Source: Ceratothoa steindachneri (lineage: Eukaryota > Arthropoda > Malacostraca > Isopoda > Cymothoidae). Taken from it: a stretch of 64,000 nucleotides of DNA. The DNA lies in the NCBI GenBank assembly GCA_963969495.1, contig OZ018318.1, forward strand, positions 101,423,141 through 101,487,140. The letters are read 5' to 3'. Within the stretch, counting starts at the first letter, position 1; each line of letters starts with the position of its first letter. Position numbers and translations under genes: made by a program. Positions 24,067 to 35,611 of the stretch are shown piece by piece. Below the pieces are notes generated by a model. That model was given only the letters and a program-made list of their open reading frames with translations. It ran no database searches and was not told where the DNA came from.

Positions 24067-24210
24067 TTCAAGACGTAGCCTAAGCAAATGCCTAATAGTC
24101 TACGCTGTTAAGAGACGTAGCTTAACCTTTGCAAATTTTGCTCTTATTATTTATTATTGTTTCTTAATATGTGCACAAATCACGTCAACAAAACTTAAAT
24201 CAACACAACA
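24067..24210. other. short intergenic stretch
   Basis: Unassigned AT-rich sequence between the mariner right end and the next open frame. Confidence 0.5.
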
Positions 24211-25545
24211 TTAAAAAAAATGCAAGAAATTATTCCTTAACTTAATACTTTCACGAATCAGCCCACAAATATAGTCTGCCATCAGATTTTCACTATACGA
24301 TCCTTGATAGCGGCGTTCGAGGTCCAGTAGATCCTGGTGAAAGCGCTCGCCATGCTCTTTAGAGTACGCTCCCATATTCTCCTTAAATTTATCAAGATGA
24401 GGTTCAAGAATATGGACTTTCAGGGACATCCTGCAACCCATCTGGCCGTATTTACTCACCAAGTTCTCAACCAACTGTACATAGTTTTCGGCTTTGTGAT
24501 TACCTAGGAAGACCAGAACCATTGCGATAAAGCTGTCCCACGCTGCTTTTTCTGTCCTAGTGAGCTTCTCGGGTAACTCCTTGCATTCCATGATCTTTTT
24601 ATTTGTGGACAGACGAAGACCCCGGCTTCCTCCTTTGCCAAAGATAGCTTAAGAAAGAAATCAGGAGATACTTGAAACCTGCAGACTCCTTATCTAGAGG
24701 TTTGACGAATTGCTTCATAAGGGTCATTTTTAAGTGCTAAGATGAAAACAGTACTTTTCGGGGGTTCAACTGAGGCTCCTATTTGACGTTGTCTCTCCCT
24801 TCAAACTCGGTCCGTTGTGGCCAATCCCGCTGACGGTAGTGTGCCATGATGTCCCTGCCGTCCGAAAGGCAAATTAACAAGGAAACTTGGTAAAGCCGCA
24901 TTGAAGATCCATTAAGAAGTCCACCATTTTTATGGCTCCGATGCCTTCCCAACCGTACTCTTCATATTTCAATGCATCTAGCAAGATCTTGATTCGGCTG
25001 TATTCCTCTTTGAGCTGGACCGAGTGAGCAAGGGAAGATACATGTTCCCGTTAGGAAGCAACACTGCTTTGAGGCTCCTAGACGAGCTGTCAATGAAGAG
25101 GCGCCATTCGTTGGGGTTACAGGCGATTCCGATTCCCTCAAGCAGATGGGTCACGTTGTGACAAAAGCAAAGCTCATCTTGACTTGTAAAAAAGCTTGAA
25201 AAACACTGGTGACGCTTTCTCTGACCTGATATTTGCACACTGTCATATAACAAATCGCACTGCTTGAGTCGTGAATTTAAAAGCTCGGCATTGGACTTTG
25301 TGAGACCAAGATCTCCGGCAAGTCATTGAGATCTTTTTGGTTAGGGTAGTATGGGTTTCGCTCCTCAGTTGCACCTCTGTAATCTAAATCAATGACTTCA
25401 TCCTATTCGAAAAACTGCTGCTTTCTTTTTGAAGGAGTGGGTACGGGGAGCTCAGAACTGTGTAGTACTGGCGCAATAGATGACTGGAGGTCTGGATACA
25501 TGATAACAGGCGCATTTTTGCCTGCTCGATTTTTAGAAGGGTTCA
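24211..25545 (-). pseudogene. multi-copy arthropod protein of unknown function, broken
   Basis: A protein of about 440 codons, followed leftward through several frames. Order: MNPSKNRAGKNAPV start region (about 25545), NPYYPNQKDLNDLPEIL (about 25340), FFTSQDELCFCHNV then CNPNEWRLFIDSSSRSLKAV (25200-25070), GFTKFPCLL near 24890, DWPQRTEFEGRDN near 24820, LMKQFVKPLDK near 24710, and the C-terminal 126-codon frame 24591-24211 with AAWDSFIAMV, FLGNHKAENYVQLVENLV, MSLKVHILEPHLDKF and HGERFHQDLLDLERRYQG. I recognise this as a family found in many copies in arthropod and some other invertebrate genomes and annotated as uncharacterised. I do not know its activity. Multi-copy behaviour suggests a transposon passenger or an unclassified transposon protein. 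Frameshifts and stops make this copy inactive. Confidence 0.6.
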
Positions 25546-26439
25546 TAACCCTTGAAACTTATAATATATTTTTACTATTTGCATCAAAATAATGTTATTT
25601 AACATAAATGGGCGAATTTAAGAATTTAATGTCCTAGCCACAAAAGCAAAGTTTGGGATAAAAATTGACTATTTTTTATTTACTAGAGCCACAAACAATT
25701 GGGAAATGACACTTTTAACCTAAGGACAATACAAAAGTGATTTTTTTTACACAGTGCAATTTAAAAATAAGACAGAAGTACAGTTTCAATATAAAAATTA
25801 CTTACTCTATTTATACACGAACTCCAGTCGTCTTGGTTTGATGGCACACAAACGCACAGAATAACAGCAATCAAATAACGACAGCGGTGTGCACAACAAA
25901 CATTAGCCACAGACAGATCTGACTGTCGCCTGTACTGTACTCTTCACAAGAGATACCAGTTAGTCTTTTTCACCTACCAGGCTCGTTCGTATTAGCCCGA
26001 GTTGCTGGATAATTTTTAGTTTCTTTAAGAATATTGTAGAATGGAAACCTTTCATAGATTGGAATTTAAATCTTAATTTCTAGAGAAATCAATTGTTTCA
26101 AGAAAATATTTAATTTTAATTACTTTTAAATTTACGATTATAGATAAAAACTTGGGAAGCAACTTCTGAACCCGAGTCAAGCGCAGGCAAACGATGTCGA
26201 GAGAACGTCTGCCACGAATGATTTTTTTTTGACACATGGTACTTCTAAGACGACCATCAGACGCTGAACGAAAATATATGAACTGCGCCCAGGCTCGATA
26301 AAAGTAGCCCGAGTTATTGGCTGCAATTAATTACTTGAAATCAGTGTTGGCAGAAATTAAATTAGCTTGCAAATACACGTCCCTAATGCATTAGGGACTT
26401 TTTAAATAATGTCTTTAAACCTATAAATAGTTATAATGT
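25546..26439. other. unassigned stretch
   Basis: No coding or repeat structure recognised. Could be flanking sequence of the element holding the previous ORF. Confidence 0.45.
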
Positions 26440-27412
26440 TTCCCGCAAAAAATTATACATTTCCTTTCCCTTTATGGGATACCAAACTCATACTTTTATG
26501 AAGAAATTGTCGAATATTTAAAAAAAATTCTATCCGCATTTTAATTTAACGCCAATTTTTTTATCCCCTTATAAATTAGTTTTTTGTTTACTGTAAAGAA
26601 CCCCATTCCTGACATTTTGCGCTCCAGAATAGTATATAAATATACTTGTCCTAAATGTTGTCGTAAACGTCTTCTCAAGGTTCCCATTGATGCTCACCGT
26701 GGGGTCAGTTACAGAACAGGAATGGATCTCTCCGTAAAAGAAAACTCTGTTGTCCGATCTCATTCCTATTCATGTAAAATACTAAGGATTATAATCAATT
26801 TAAAATATTATCTGCATCGAAATCTAAATCTGATCTTCTCATAATTGAGTCCTTTTAATTAAATACAATCAGCCTCAATTAAATACGGACTCTACTTCCA
26901 CACCGTTATATATTGCCTGATTAATTTCGTTTGAATTTTTTTTAACTAGTTACCATTAATTAATTATCACTTAAACAACTAACTAGCTAACATTTTTTGT
27001 TTTTTTCGACCAACCAACAACATACATCAGAGAACAACTAATACTAAATCACATCTTTCCTCGTAGTCTAATTTTAAAATTTCATTCATTCAGCTCGCAG
27101 CTTTCTCCAAATCAGGTAACAATTTGAATGTATTTATTGAGGTTTTCCTTTTCTTCCGATTGTAACCTTATTAATTTCGTTTGAATTTATTTTTTTTACT
27201 TAATATACAAAAATTTGTCCTTTATATGGCATTTTTATATTTTTTTGGTTTACATCCTAGTACATTTTTAGCCTAAAGCTATTAATTATCATTGTTCTCA
27301 TAATTTTTAAACAATTGTTCTTATATAAATCTTTAATATTCTAGCCTATAAGATGGGTCCAGGAGCCCGAAACGTTGGCAATATATGTTATATTCAGTAC
27401 TTGCTCTCCTTC
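26440..27412 (+). pseudogene. Penelope-like element C-terminal fragment with 3' tail
   Basis: Starts near the RT-nuclease linker (FLFTVKNPIPDILRSRIVYK, about 26580) and enters the GIY-YIG domain at YKYTCPKC. The usual YIG segment is deleted, since the frame goes from CPKCC straight to RKRLLKVPIDAHRGVSYRTG and LSVKENSVVRSHSYSCK, then stops at 26844. About 500 bases of tail follow, ending with AAGATGGGTCC, GGAGCCCGAAACGTTGGCAA and, at 27418, a (TA)n array. A third PLE subfamily in this window, judging by its protein. Confidence 0.75.
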
Positions 27413-27414
27413 TC

Positions 27415-27417
<3 letters not shown>

Positions 27418-27481
<64 letters not shown>
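27418..27481. repeat. (TA)n microsatellite
   Basis: Pure TA run of 64 bases just after the PLE tail. Confidence 0.98.
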
Positions 27482-27486
<5 letters not shown>

Positions 27487-28006
27487 TAATTGCTTTTTTA
27501 AAGTAGATAATGTTTTTTTCTTGGGCAAATTGAAAAAAAAAGTGCTTTGGGGCCGGGGAGATTAATGTTAGGCTATTAAATAGTATCATATTGTATTATA
27601 TATCACTTTTAAGCTAATTTCGAAATGGGGGCTTCGCCCCCATACCCCCCACACACCTCACAATTGAAAAAAAAACACGTAATATTTCTAATTCGAAAGG
27701 CTAACATTAGATTCGAATTCAATTGGCGATTGCTAAATTTCTTCAGGCATCTATTTTTTCTACCGTGTTGTTGACTTCAGACATATAATCTTACCTCCAA
27801 ATGTTACTTAAAAAATACAATATTTTATTTAAAATTGATTAAACGGGAATCTCCATATCAGATTTTAATTCAGAAAAAAAATCAATAAAAATCAAATACA
27901 CTATGATGCGATTCCAACTCACAATGTGTCTCCCCCAAGATGGCGGCCAATCTATTTTTCGTTATAACATCCTAATTAAAAATTTGCCCACATTAAGTAG
28001 TGAAAG
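27482..28006. other. unassigned, with a GC hairpin
   Basis: Contains TGGGGGCTTCGCCCCCA at 27626-27642, a perfect short hairpin in AT-rich surroundings. Nothing coding. Confidence 0.5.
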
Positions 28007-28045
28007 TGCTATATAGTGTATATCTATGATATACACTATATAGCA
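28007..28045. repeat. perfect palindrome
   Basis: 16-base arms TGCTATATAGTGTATA and TATACACTATATAGCA around a 7-base loop. Confidence 0.95.
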
Positions 28046-28124
28046 TTTGCGTATTTTTTAAAAATAGATATATTTATAACAAAGTGCCCACAAAATTGGA
28101 TGCTGGGCATAAACCCAACATTAA

Positions 28125-28126
<2 letters not shown>

Positions 28127-28200
<74 letters not shown>
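28127..28200. repeat. (TA)n microsatellite
   Basis: About 74 bases of TA with one TG interruption near 28188. Confidence 0.98.
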
Positions 28201-28625
28201 TGAAAGGAGGCCATTTTTTTTATACAGGATTCATTGAAGTCGACAGCAACGGCTGCAGCTTTCTTTTAGCTTTGACTATAGCCTCAACACATGGCTCAAT
28301 GCGAAGAAAATTGCTCGGGAGAGGCATAACTTTATTTGCCTAGACGTCTTTGGACCTAACAATAGGTCATCTTTGGGGCAGAATGGTGAACGAAATGAAA
28401 TGAGAAAGTGGGAGAAAAAGTTATAGATCCCCGTGCCCCGCCGACCAGTCACTCTAGGAGGAGGGACCTGGTCGGGGATGCGGGTCGAGGCCCGGTTCCA
28501 AGTAAAGATAGGACAGACTGAAACAAAGTCAAAGGCTTGAAAGTTGACCTAGTAGGTCTGTGGACCTGCTTAACGTGGGACCCGTACCACGGTGTTTTAT
28601 GTTTTCCTATCTTTTTAATTGTTAC
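28201..28625. other. unassigned stretch
   Basis: Contains a GC-rich segment with GACCAGTCACTC and GGACCTGGTC near 28450. No element recognised. Confidence 0.45.
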
Positions 28626-29561
28626 TACGAGGGGCGGTCAATAAGTTTTGCAATTCGGATATAAGGAAACGAGATATGAGGAAAATTGTTTTATTATTTT
28701 TCAATATAACTACCCTTGACTTCAATGCACTTGCGCCACTTGTCCCTGAGGCTTCGAATTCCCGACAACCATAAATCTCCCGAATGCTGTTCAATCCACT
28801 AGTGGACGGCGAGCTGGACATCTTCATCGTCCCCAAACCGGCATCCACGCAGTGCAGCCTTGAGCTGGCGGAATAAAAAGTAGACGTTAGGGGCCAGATC
28901 TGGACTGTAGGGGGGATCGTTGAGCTCCTCGAATCCGCACTCGTGCAGGGCAGCTTGTGCAATTTTGGCGTTGTGGACTTTGGCGACGTAGAAATCGATC
29001 ATGGGGCGCGAGGTTTCTAGGCACCCAACGGGCACAGACCTTGGTCATGGCCAAATTGTCGTGGATGATGTTGATAACACTTCCACGTGACATTCCAAGT
29101 TCTCGCTCGATTTCTTCAACCTTGACCCGTCGATTTTGGAGGATCATCCTCTCCACATGGGCTACATTGTCCTTGTTGGTCACGTCTGACGGGCGTCCTG
29201 GATGGGGGTCATCTTCAAGGGACTCACGACCATGGTGAAACTCCCTATTCCAGCGAGAAATGGTTGCATAGGAAGGGGCGGTATCGGTGTACACTGCTAC
29301 CATGCGTTCATGGATCTCTTTTGTATTCTTGCCTTCCTTGGTCAAAGATTTGATCACTGCGCGGTGCTCAACCTTCTCCATTGTTGAAAAATTTGTGAGT
29401 GACGATCTGCGATCAGCTACTGCTTCTTAAATAGACGAGGCAGGAGCGTGCGGCTGCAGGTCCTGACTTGTCATAACTTGCCCTAACACCCCCACAAACA
29501 GCCACCGCTCTTTCTCTGTTTTACCCTACCGATTCGCAAAACTTATTGACCGTCCCTCGTA
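28626..29561 (-). mobile_element. internally deleted mariner with intact ends
   Basis: Inverted ends CGAGGGGCGGTCAATAAGTT (from 28628) and its complement ending at 29559 are about 31 bases each, nearly identical, and bordered by TA on both sides. Total length about 0.94 kb against about 1.3 kb for a full mariner. Confidence 0.9.
28640..29381 (-). pseudogene. mariner transposase with central deletion
   Basis: Start at 29381 with MEKVEHRAVIKSLTKEGKNT, the helix-turn-helix DNA-binding region (YATISRWNREFHHGRESLED, GRPSDVTNKDNVAHVE, GSVINIIHDNLAMTKVCARW) and the WVPRNL linker at about 29050. The protein then jumps to IAQAALHECGFEEL and PPYSPDLAPNVYFLFRQLK (about 28900), so the first catalytic Asp (GDE) and the second (HDN) are deleted. 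In the third motif the usual Ser-Asp is replaced (APNVYF). The C-terminus (SLRDKWRKCIEVKGSYIEK) ends near 28680. No catalysis is possible. Its ends are intact, so an active relative could in principle have moved it. Confidence 0.85.
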
Positions 29562-30412
29562 TTGGCTGTACCTGTCCCTGGTGTTAGTGTTTGGCCTATC
29601 TTTGAATAGCTGTAAAGAAGGAATATGATCGAAGCGGAAGGAAGTTGGAGGTTTGCAGAGAGGTGGAAGTTTGCGTAGAGGTCACAAGCTAATCTCTGTG
29701 CTATAAACTAATTTTAGAGTTAAGTTCGAAATAAGTTAGAGTGAAAGTGAGCCTGTTTGTTTATTTTTGTGGTTGTTTTGTTATTATGTTATGTGTGTAT
29801 GAGATAGGCGTTCAAACCGTTGTTAGCATTGCTTTATTTTCCCGCTATGTTATCAACTCGAGTTTCTGTGAGTTATGTTGCTTTATTGTCGTATCTGTTG
29901 TGTGAATTCATGTTTCTTAGTTAGTTATTTTTTTGTTTCTCTCTTATTTATTGAACGTTATATTTCAATTTGTTCTGTAATTTGCTCCTTACGTTGCTAG
30001 TTTTGTGTTCCCTTTTTGGTATTAAGTCCAATCCTGTGAGTTTTGTCATTATTCGTGAATTTTGGTCATAATCGGGTGTCCGTATTTGGTTTATACATAA
30101 ATTTCCTCTTCCCTTTTGTCCGCTTTGTTTTTATCACTAGGAAACAGCATGTGTTGTCTCCATCCTGCTCCTCGTGCTATTTGATTACTTAATTCCTCTC
30201 CTATAAAAGAAGAATAATTCCTCTGCGCTGCCTGAAGGTAACGTGGCCTTTTGTTCATTGGACAATTTCTGCCTTCTCCACATACCACTCTTCTTTATTT
30301 TCATAACGGATCCGTAAAACTAGATACACACCCAGTTACACTCACTTACAGACTCTGGTCCCCGCTAGAGTCCCAAGTTACGCCCTTGGGTGCAATGACG
30401 GAGAGATGAGAG
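29562..30412. other. unassigned; possible 5' leader of the next LINE
   Basis: No coding motif until the ORF1 at about 30413. The last 300 bases become less AT-rich. Confidence 0.4.
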
Positions 30413-31885
30413 AGACGTGGCGTATTGCCCTGAGGACCTTGCCAGGCCGGCAAAAACCGGACAGGAGCAAGGTCTTCGAGAGAGTTTACGGTGAACTCAA
30501 CATTGCCCTCGTACGACTAATTGATTTGAAAAATGGCTACGCGTGCCTCAGACACCCTTAGAAAAATTGATCTCATACCTCAGACACCGCCACAAATACG
30601 CACACATAGGAGTGTTATCTGCTGACACCTCGACAACTGGGTTGGAGGATATTCGATTGACCAAATTCACGTACAAAATTCTTCGGAATCATAAGTGGGC
30701 AAAAGTAGCCGAAATAATCAAATTCAAAGACTACATCTACGTCTTTAAAGTTGTCTTTACCGAAACCACAATGGCGTTTAAGGCAAAAGAAAACGGCCTT
30801 CTCCTCTTTAACGTCCGCATCTACCCCGATAAGATTGAGCGTGAGGAGTTCGTTGACCTTCAAATGTGCTTCAGGTGCTACAGGTACAACGAACATACCA
30901 CCGCCACTTGCCCCAACTCTACACTCATAATATGCCCTGTGTGCGACGGCCAAGACCATTCCTGGCGCGATTGTAAGTGTTCGTTCCAGAAATGGTTCAA
31001 TTGTGGTGGCTCACACAGAACCATGACAATGACCTGTCCGATAAAGATGGAGTAAATACAGAAAACAAAGGACAAAGGGAGAAAAGAGGAGGAAAGGAAT
31101 GCTAACACCACCTATGCGAAAGTTGCCAAGGCAACGGTCGCACCTACGTACCTGCAAATTGAAAACAAAAAATCGACAAAAATAATGTGTTGCATATATT
31201 ATGCACACATTGCTAACTTGACCAAGCCTGGCACCTTCGCGAAGGAACTGAACACTATGGTCGTGAATAACAGCATGGCAAAAATGTGGTTCGCGGAAAA
31301 CCCTCCGTCAAACGAGGTACTTAGAGTGAATCTCCAACCGCAGACCGAGAAGAGCGGCCAAAAAGCTACGGACACAAGTAATGCCCTTTCACGGGATCCT
31401 CGAGTGCAACCTATGACTGTCAGGCAGAAGGCACATGCGGACTCACAGGCACACCCAACTAACCCAACAGAAGAACAAGTCGAACGTAAGGCCTAAGAAG
31501 GTAGAACATTCGCCCCGCCCCCAAAATGCCTCGCAGTCACGTCGACCGAGTAGGTCCTCGTCTTTAAAGAATCGGGCTCCCAGGTACATGTACTACTCGA
31601 AGATGTTAAACCTCAGAGTATATGCTGCCTAGGGGAACCAGTTTCCTGACGACGCCGGCCCAGAAGATATTGTCGATGGCCTTAGGGCCGGACAATACAA
31701 ACGTGACTACGAGGTTGACATACCTGAAGATCTGGTAATGCAGTCTCTCTTCTGCGGCCTTCTCCAATTCTCAACTGACCCTTGCGTTGTTCTCACGGAA
31801 GCAGAGTTTCGTAAGAAGAGATCCGGCAAGGAAAAGACTCCTCCGTCCTCCCCCCAAGGAGCAAAAGTCGACCAAGAATAAAACA
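30413..31885 (+). pseudogene. LINE ORF1 (gag-like, three zinc knuckles), Jockey type, broken
   Basis: Starts near FERVYGELNIALVRLIDLKN (30475-30535), then shifts frame into 30543-31055. The zinc-knuckle region is clear: CFRCYRYNEHTTATC (C-x2-C-x4-H-x4-C), CPVCDGQDHSWRDC, and a third knuckle whose first Cys has become Trp (WFNCGGSHRTMTMTC). It continues in other frames with TYAKVAKATV (about 31120), CIYYAHIANLTKPGTFAKEL (31190) and EDLVMQSLFCGLL (about 31725), ending near 31880 at SSPQGAKVDQE. ORF1 proteins of this type bind the retrotransposon RNA. ORF2 (endonuclease and RT) is missing because a (TA)n begins at 32344. Stops and frameshifts throughout. Confidence 0.75.
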
Positions 31886-32343
31886 CTCCTCGCCATAACA
31901 TCTACGCTACAATGCGAGCGTAGTATCAAAGGCTAGCCATAAAATTGAAGACCTTACCCGATCGGTAACATCAACCTTAACATGTAACACTATTACCGAT
32001 TATGACTACCCAATTTATGACAACTTTTCACCGAAATTTAACCTATCGTAGTAACGAGTTTTACTAGTTGCTACAAAGGCTTGAATGCCAACCAATTTCG
32101 ACACCCAAAACAACACAACACGAGTTAACATTGCCAGAGCTACCTTTTAACCAGAGATCTACTCACCCCTGCTCTCACTTACTATTTTTACTATACTGTC
32201 TACTTTTGCTGGAGATACGCTTCCACCAGGGCAAAAACAACCCTTCAAACTTATACTATACTTACCTTTACTATATTTTTTCAAAACCCTTTCACCACTA
32301 TACTGTCTTACTTTTGCTCTAATAATCTATACTTCCTAACTTG
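31886..32343. other. post-ORF1 remnant, unassigned
   Basis: May include the ORF1/ORF2 junction of the preceding LINE. No endonuclease motif is visible before the (TA)n. Confidence 0.4.
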
Positions 32344-32706
<363 letters not shown>

Positions 32707-32741
32707 CTGTATATTGATTCGAAGTAAATGGCAGGATTTTT

Positions 32742-33040
<299 letters not shown>

Positions 33041-33129
33041 AATGACCCAATTTAAAGGACAAAATTTTCTAAACCAAAATATGAAAGCCATGTTTCAGGA
33101 ACGATGGCAAAACTGGTTATTTATTCAAG

Positions 33130-33470
33130 TTTGGGTAAAAAAATCAAGTGCTACGGAAATTGGTTTATCTGAAGGTGTCGCCATGCAAAGGAAAAAAATC
33201 CTGTTTAATTCAGGATGTCATTTGTTTTTTGCCAATATTTATACTCCACCTGCTTTAGTGCACCGTCTAATGAAAGATCTTCACATATATTCTTGTGGAG
33301 CGGTTATAAAAAATGAAAAAGGACTCCCAAATGATCTCAAATCAGATAAAGAACTGAGGAAAGGTAAAATAGAAGCTATAATAGAAAAAGTCTTGGAAAA
33401 TATACTGCAGACCATTTGGGGACTACATTGATATGGTCATCACAAATTCTTTCATAATCCCCTCATTAAC
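33130..33470 (+). pseudogene. piggyBac-type transposase fragment
   Basis: The open frame 33042-33431 contains IGLSEGVAM, GCHLFFANIYTPPALVHRLM and YSCGAVIKNEKGLPNDLKSD. This matches the piggyBac core in which a conserved FDN-YTSPAL box is followed by GT-RKNRKG-P. In this copy the catalytic Asp of FDN is Ala (FAN). About 30 further codons (DYIDMVITNSFI) follow after a frame change at 33431. Both the N-terminal half and the rest of the C-terminus are absent. piggyBac elements cut and paste at TTAA; this copy is inactive. Confidence 0.65.
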
Positions 33471-34620
33471 CACTGCTATAAAATATAAACGGGCACACAA
33501 TTCATTATGTCGAAAATGATAGGCGATGCGGTAAGAGTTACAGCTAGAAAAAAAAGGATCGTAAAGGATTTATAAGTGTTTTGATTGTAATGTATACCGG
33601 TCTAAACAAGGATCGAAATTACTGAGAAGTGTACCATAAAGATAAAGTTTCCTAGGCTATGACATAAATAATATTCATTTTAAAGGTCCTTATTTTATGA
33701 AAAAATTGTCTTTGTTGTTTTGTCAAACATTTTTAGCTGTTCTTATTTGAGAAAAATAAAGTTCTTAGTAATTTTACTTTCTATGCCTTTATTCCATGAT
33801 GTTAAATGACAACCAAATACTAAACTAGGACGTATAAACGATTTTTAAATACCAACCATCTTCCTTCAGCCATTTTGAAATAAAAAAATAGCTTCCAGTA
33901 TAAATTCTTCCATAATTAATATTTTGACTTTTCCCTCCTGAAGGGTGGGATTACACCTGAATATTCGGGCCCTTATCTCTCCTACAAAAGAAGAGAATCA
34001 AGTAGGCCAGTGCATACTCTATATATACTCGTAACACTATTTTGTAATTTTTAGAAATAAAAATAATTCGGAAGGGAAAGACAGGACTAGAATTACTAAA
34101 TACATTTTAACATTTAAACTTACTTAACAGTGGGTAACAAATGCAATTTTATACCCCTTTTCTGCCCACACTAATATTTCCTTATTTCGATTGACCTCGT
34201 GGTAATGTTGAAGTCTTTTGCCTCTTTGTAATTCTGTGCTCTGTAACTCGTTAAGATGGGAGAGGTTTCACAAGGATCTGTTTCAATGTCCTTACCCTTT
34301 CCTAATTGTGTTATCTGTTAATATATAGGATCTGTTAACTAATTTTATAGTTTACTAAGGATGGTAAAATAATTTTGTTATCTTAGGTCATTTGTGTTTA
34401 GAATTATTGTAATTTGATTAATATAAATACTTCGAATAATATTTACTACTTGGCAGTAACAGATTTACTCTACCGTCCGAAGAGGTATTTTACGGATTGA
34501 TTTAAAAACAAAATGTTGAAGGAACCTGGCACGGACCAATGTCCAAATCAAAACCTGGCCTATGTTGAAATGTATATAGATTTATGAAACAGAAAATAGG
34601 CACACGGAAGAGTATCTAGA
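33471..34620. other. unassigned AT-rich stretch
   Basis: No gene or element recognised over about 1.1 kb. Confidence 0.5.
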
Positions 34621-34624
34621 GATT

Positions 34625-34800
34625 TTTGAGCAAGTCAAAGATCTTTAGTTTGAAACGTGAACTGGTTGTTATGGCGAAAAGAAGAGAAAGTAAACAGTTC
34701 CAAAGTTTTGATGTGTGAGGAAAGAAGTAGGCACTATCCTTGAGTACCTGGTCGCCACACAATAAGCCTGCGATTCAGAAGCCTGCCGAGTATTGCAAGG
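34625..34800 (-). pseudogene. LINE ORF2 C-terminal remnant
   Basis: One minus frame reads KDSAYFFPHTSKLWNCLLSL and LLFAITTSSRFKLKIFDLLK before a stop. This corresponds to the SFFPRTSRLWNSLP then NLxxFK pattern that ends many CR1/L2/Jockey-type RT proteins. Only about 50 codons are legible. Confidence 0.45.
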
Positions 34801-34989
34801 TCTGGATAGTGATGGAGAATACAGGAAAATTTCTAGTACCACTTAATCTAGTATAGTCTAGTGTCTTAAGTGTCTTAAGTGGGATAATAAATTATCCCAC
34901 CGGATTTTGATTATTTCTTCATTCTTATCAAGTGTAGCTTAGACGGACCTCAAACAAAGCTCTTTTTCTAAAACTTTTGAAAAATTATA

Positions 34990-35267
34990 TCTAGTCAAAT
35001 GATAGGATGCCTTTTCTTGATCTTCTAGTCACCAGTGATAATGGGCAGAGAAAAATTCAAACAACTATTTACCTAAAAAGACTTTCGCCTGACAAGGCTT
35101 AAATTATTTTAGTTTCTGTGATTTTAAATACAAAATATCCACAATAAAAACCTTACTACATAGAAGTTTCTCCCTAACGTCTACATACCATTTAATTCCT
35201 AGTAAATATATTTTTCTTAAAAAATATTTTATAAAGAATTTATTTTCTTCTGACCTGTAGAGTTTTT
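34990..35267 (+). pseudogene. Penelope-like element RT fragment, upstream of LINE insertion
   Basis: One frame gives MPFLDLLVTSDNG and IQTTIYLKRLSPD. After a one-step frame change come DFKYKISTIKTLLHRSFS, STYHLIPSKYIFLKKYF and IKNLFSSDL. Order and spacing match the PLE RT region after motif C. The fragment stops where the LINE begins; the same PLE appears to resume at 41047. Confidence 0.65.
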
Positions 35268-35279
35268 AAAAAGTTTCTT
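35268..35279. repeat. target-site duplication, left copy
   Basis: AAAAAGTTTCTT, identical to 41035-41046 on the other side of the LINE. Confidence 0.8.
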
Positions 35280-35611
35280 CATTCATACACCACAAGCACA
35301 CACTGAAAAGTGCATCCAAGCAGCTGAAGAGTCATCACCACTTCCACGAGAGTTAATCGCCCAAGAATGTTACCATTTGGTAACTATTAACCTTGAGAGT
35401 AGAGCAAGAAGGTTGCCTCGTTTGTCTCATAAGGGCAGCTACGGTCTGATTGAAGATTCCTCCTGTTTCCGTGGCTCTCAAAAGAGACAGAAGCAAGCGT
35501 GGACGGGTTGATTGGAGATACCTCCTGTTCCTGTCCTGCTTGTAAGAGGGCATTGGTCTCTTCTCCCCTTTGCACCCGTGGCGCTGATGGGCGAATAAGA
35601 GTGACGCCACG

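Noticed and set aside
27626..27642. GC hairpin as a transcription terminator
   Set aside because: Bacterial-type terminators do not apply, and no gene precedes it.
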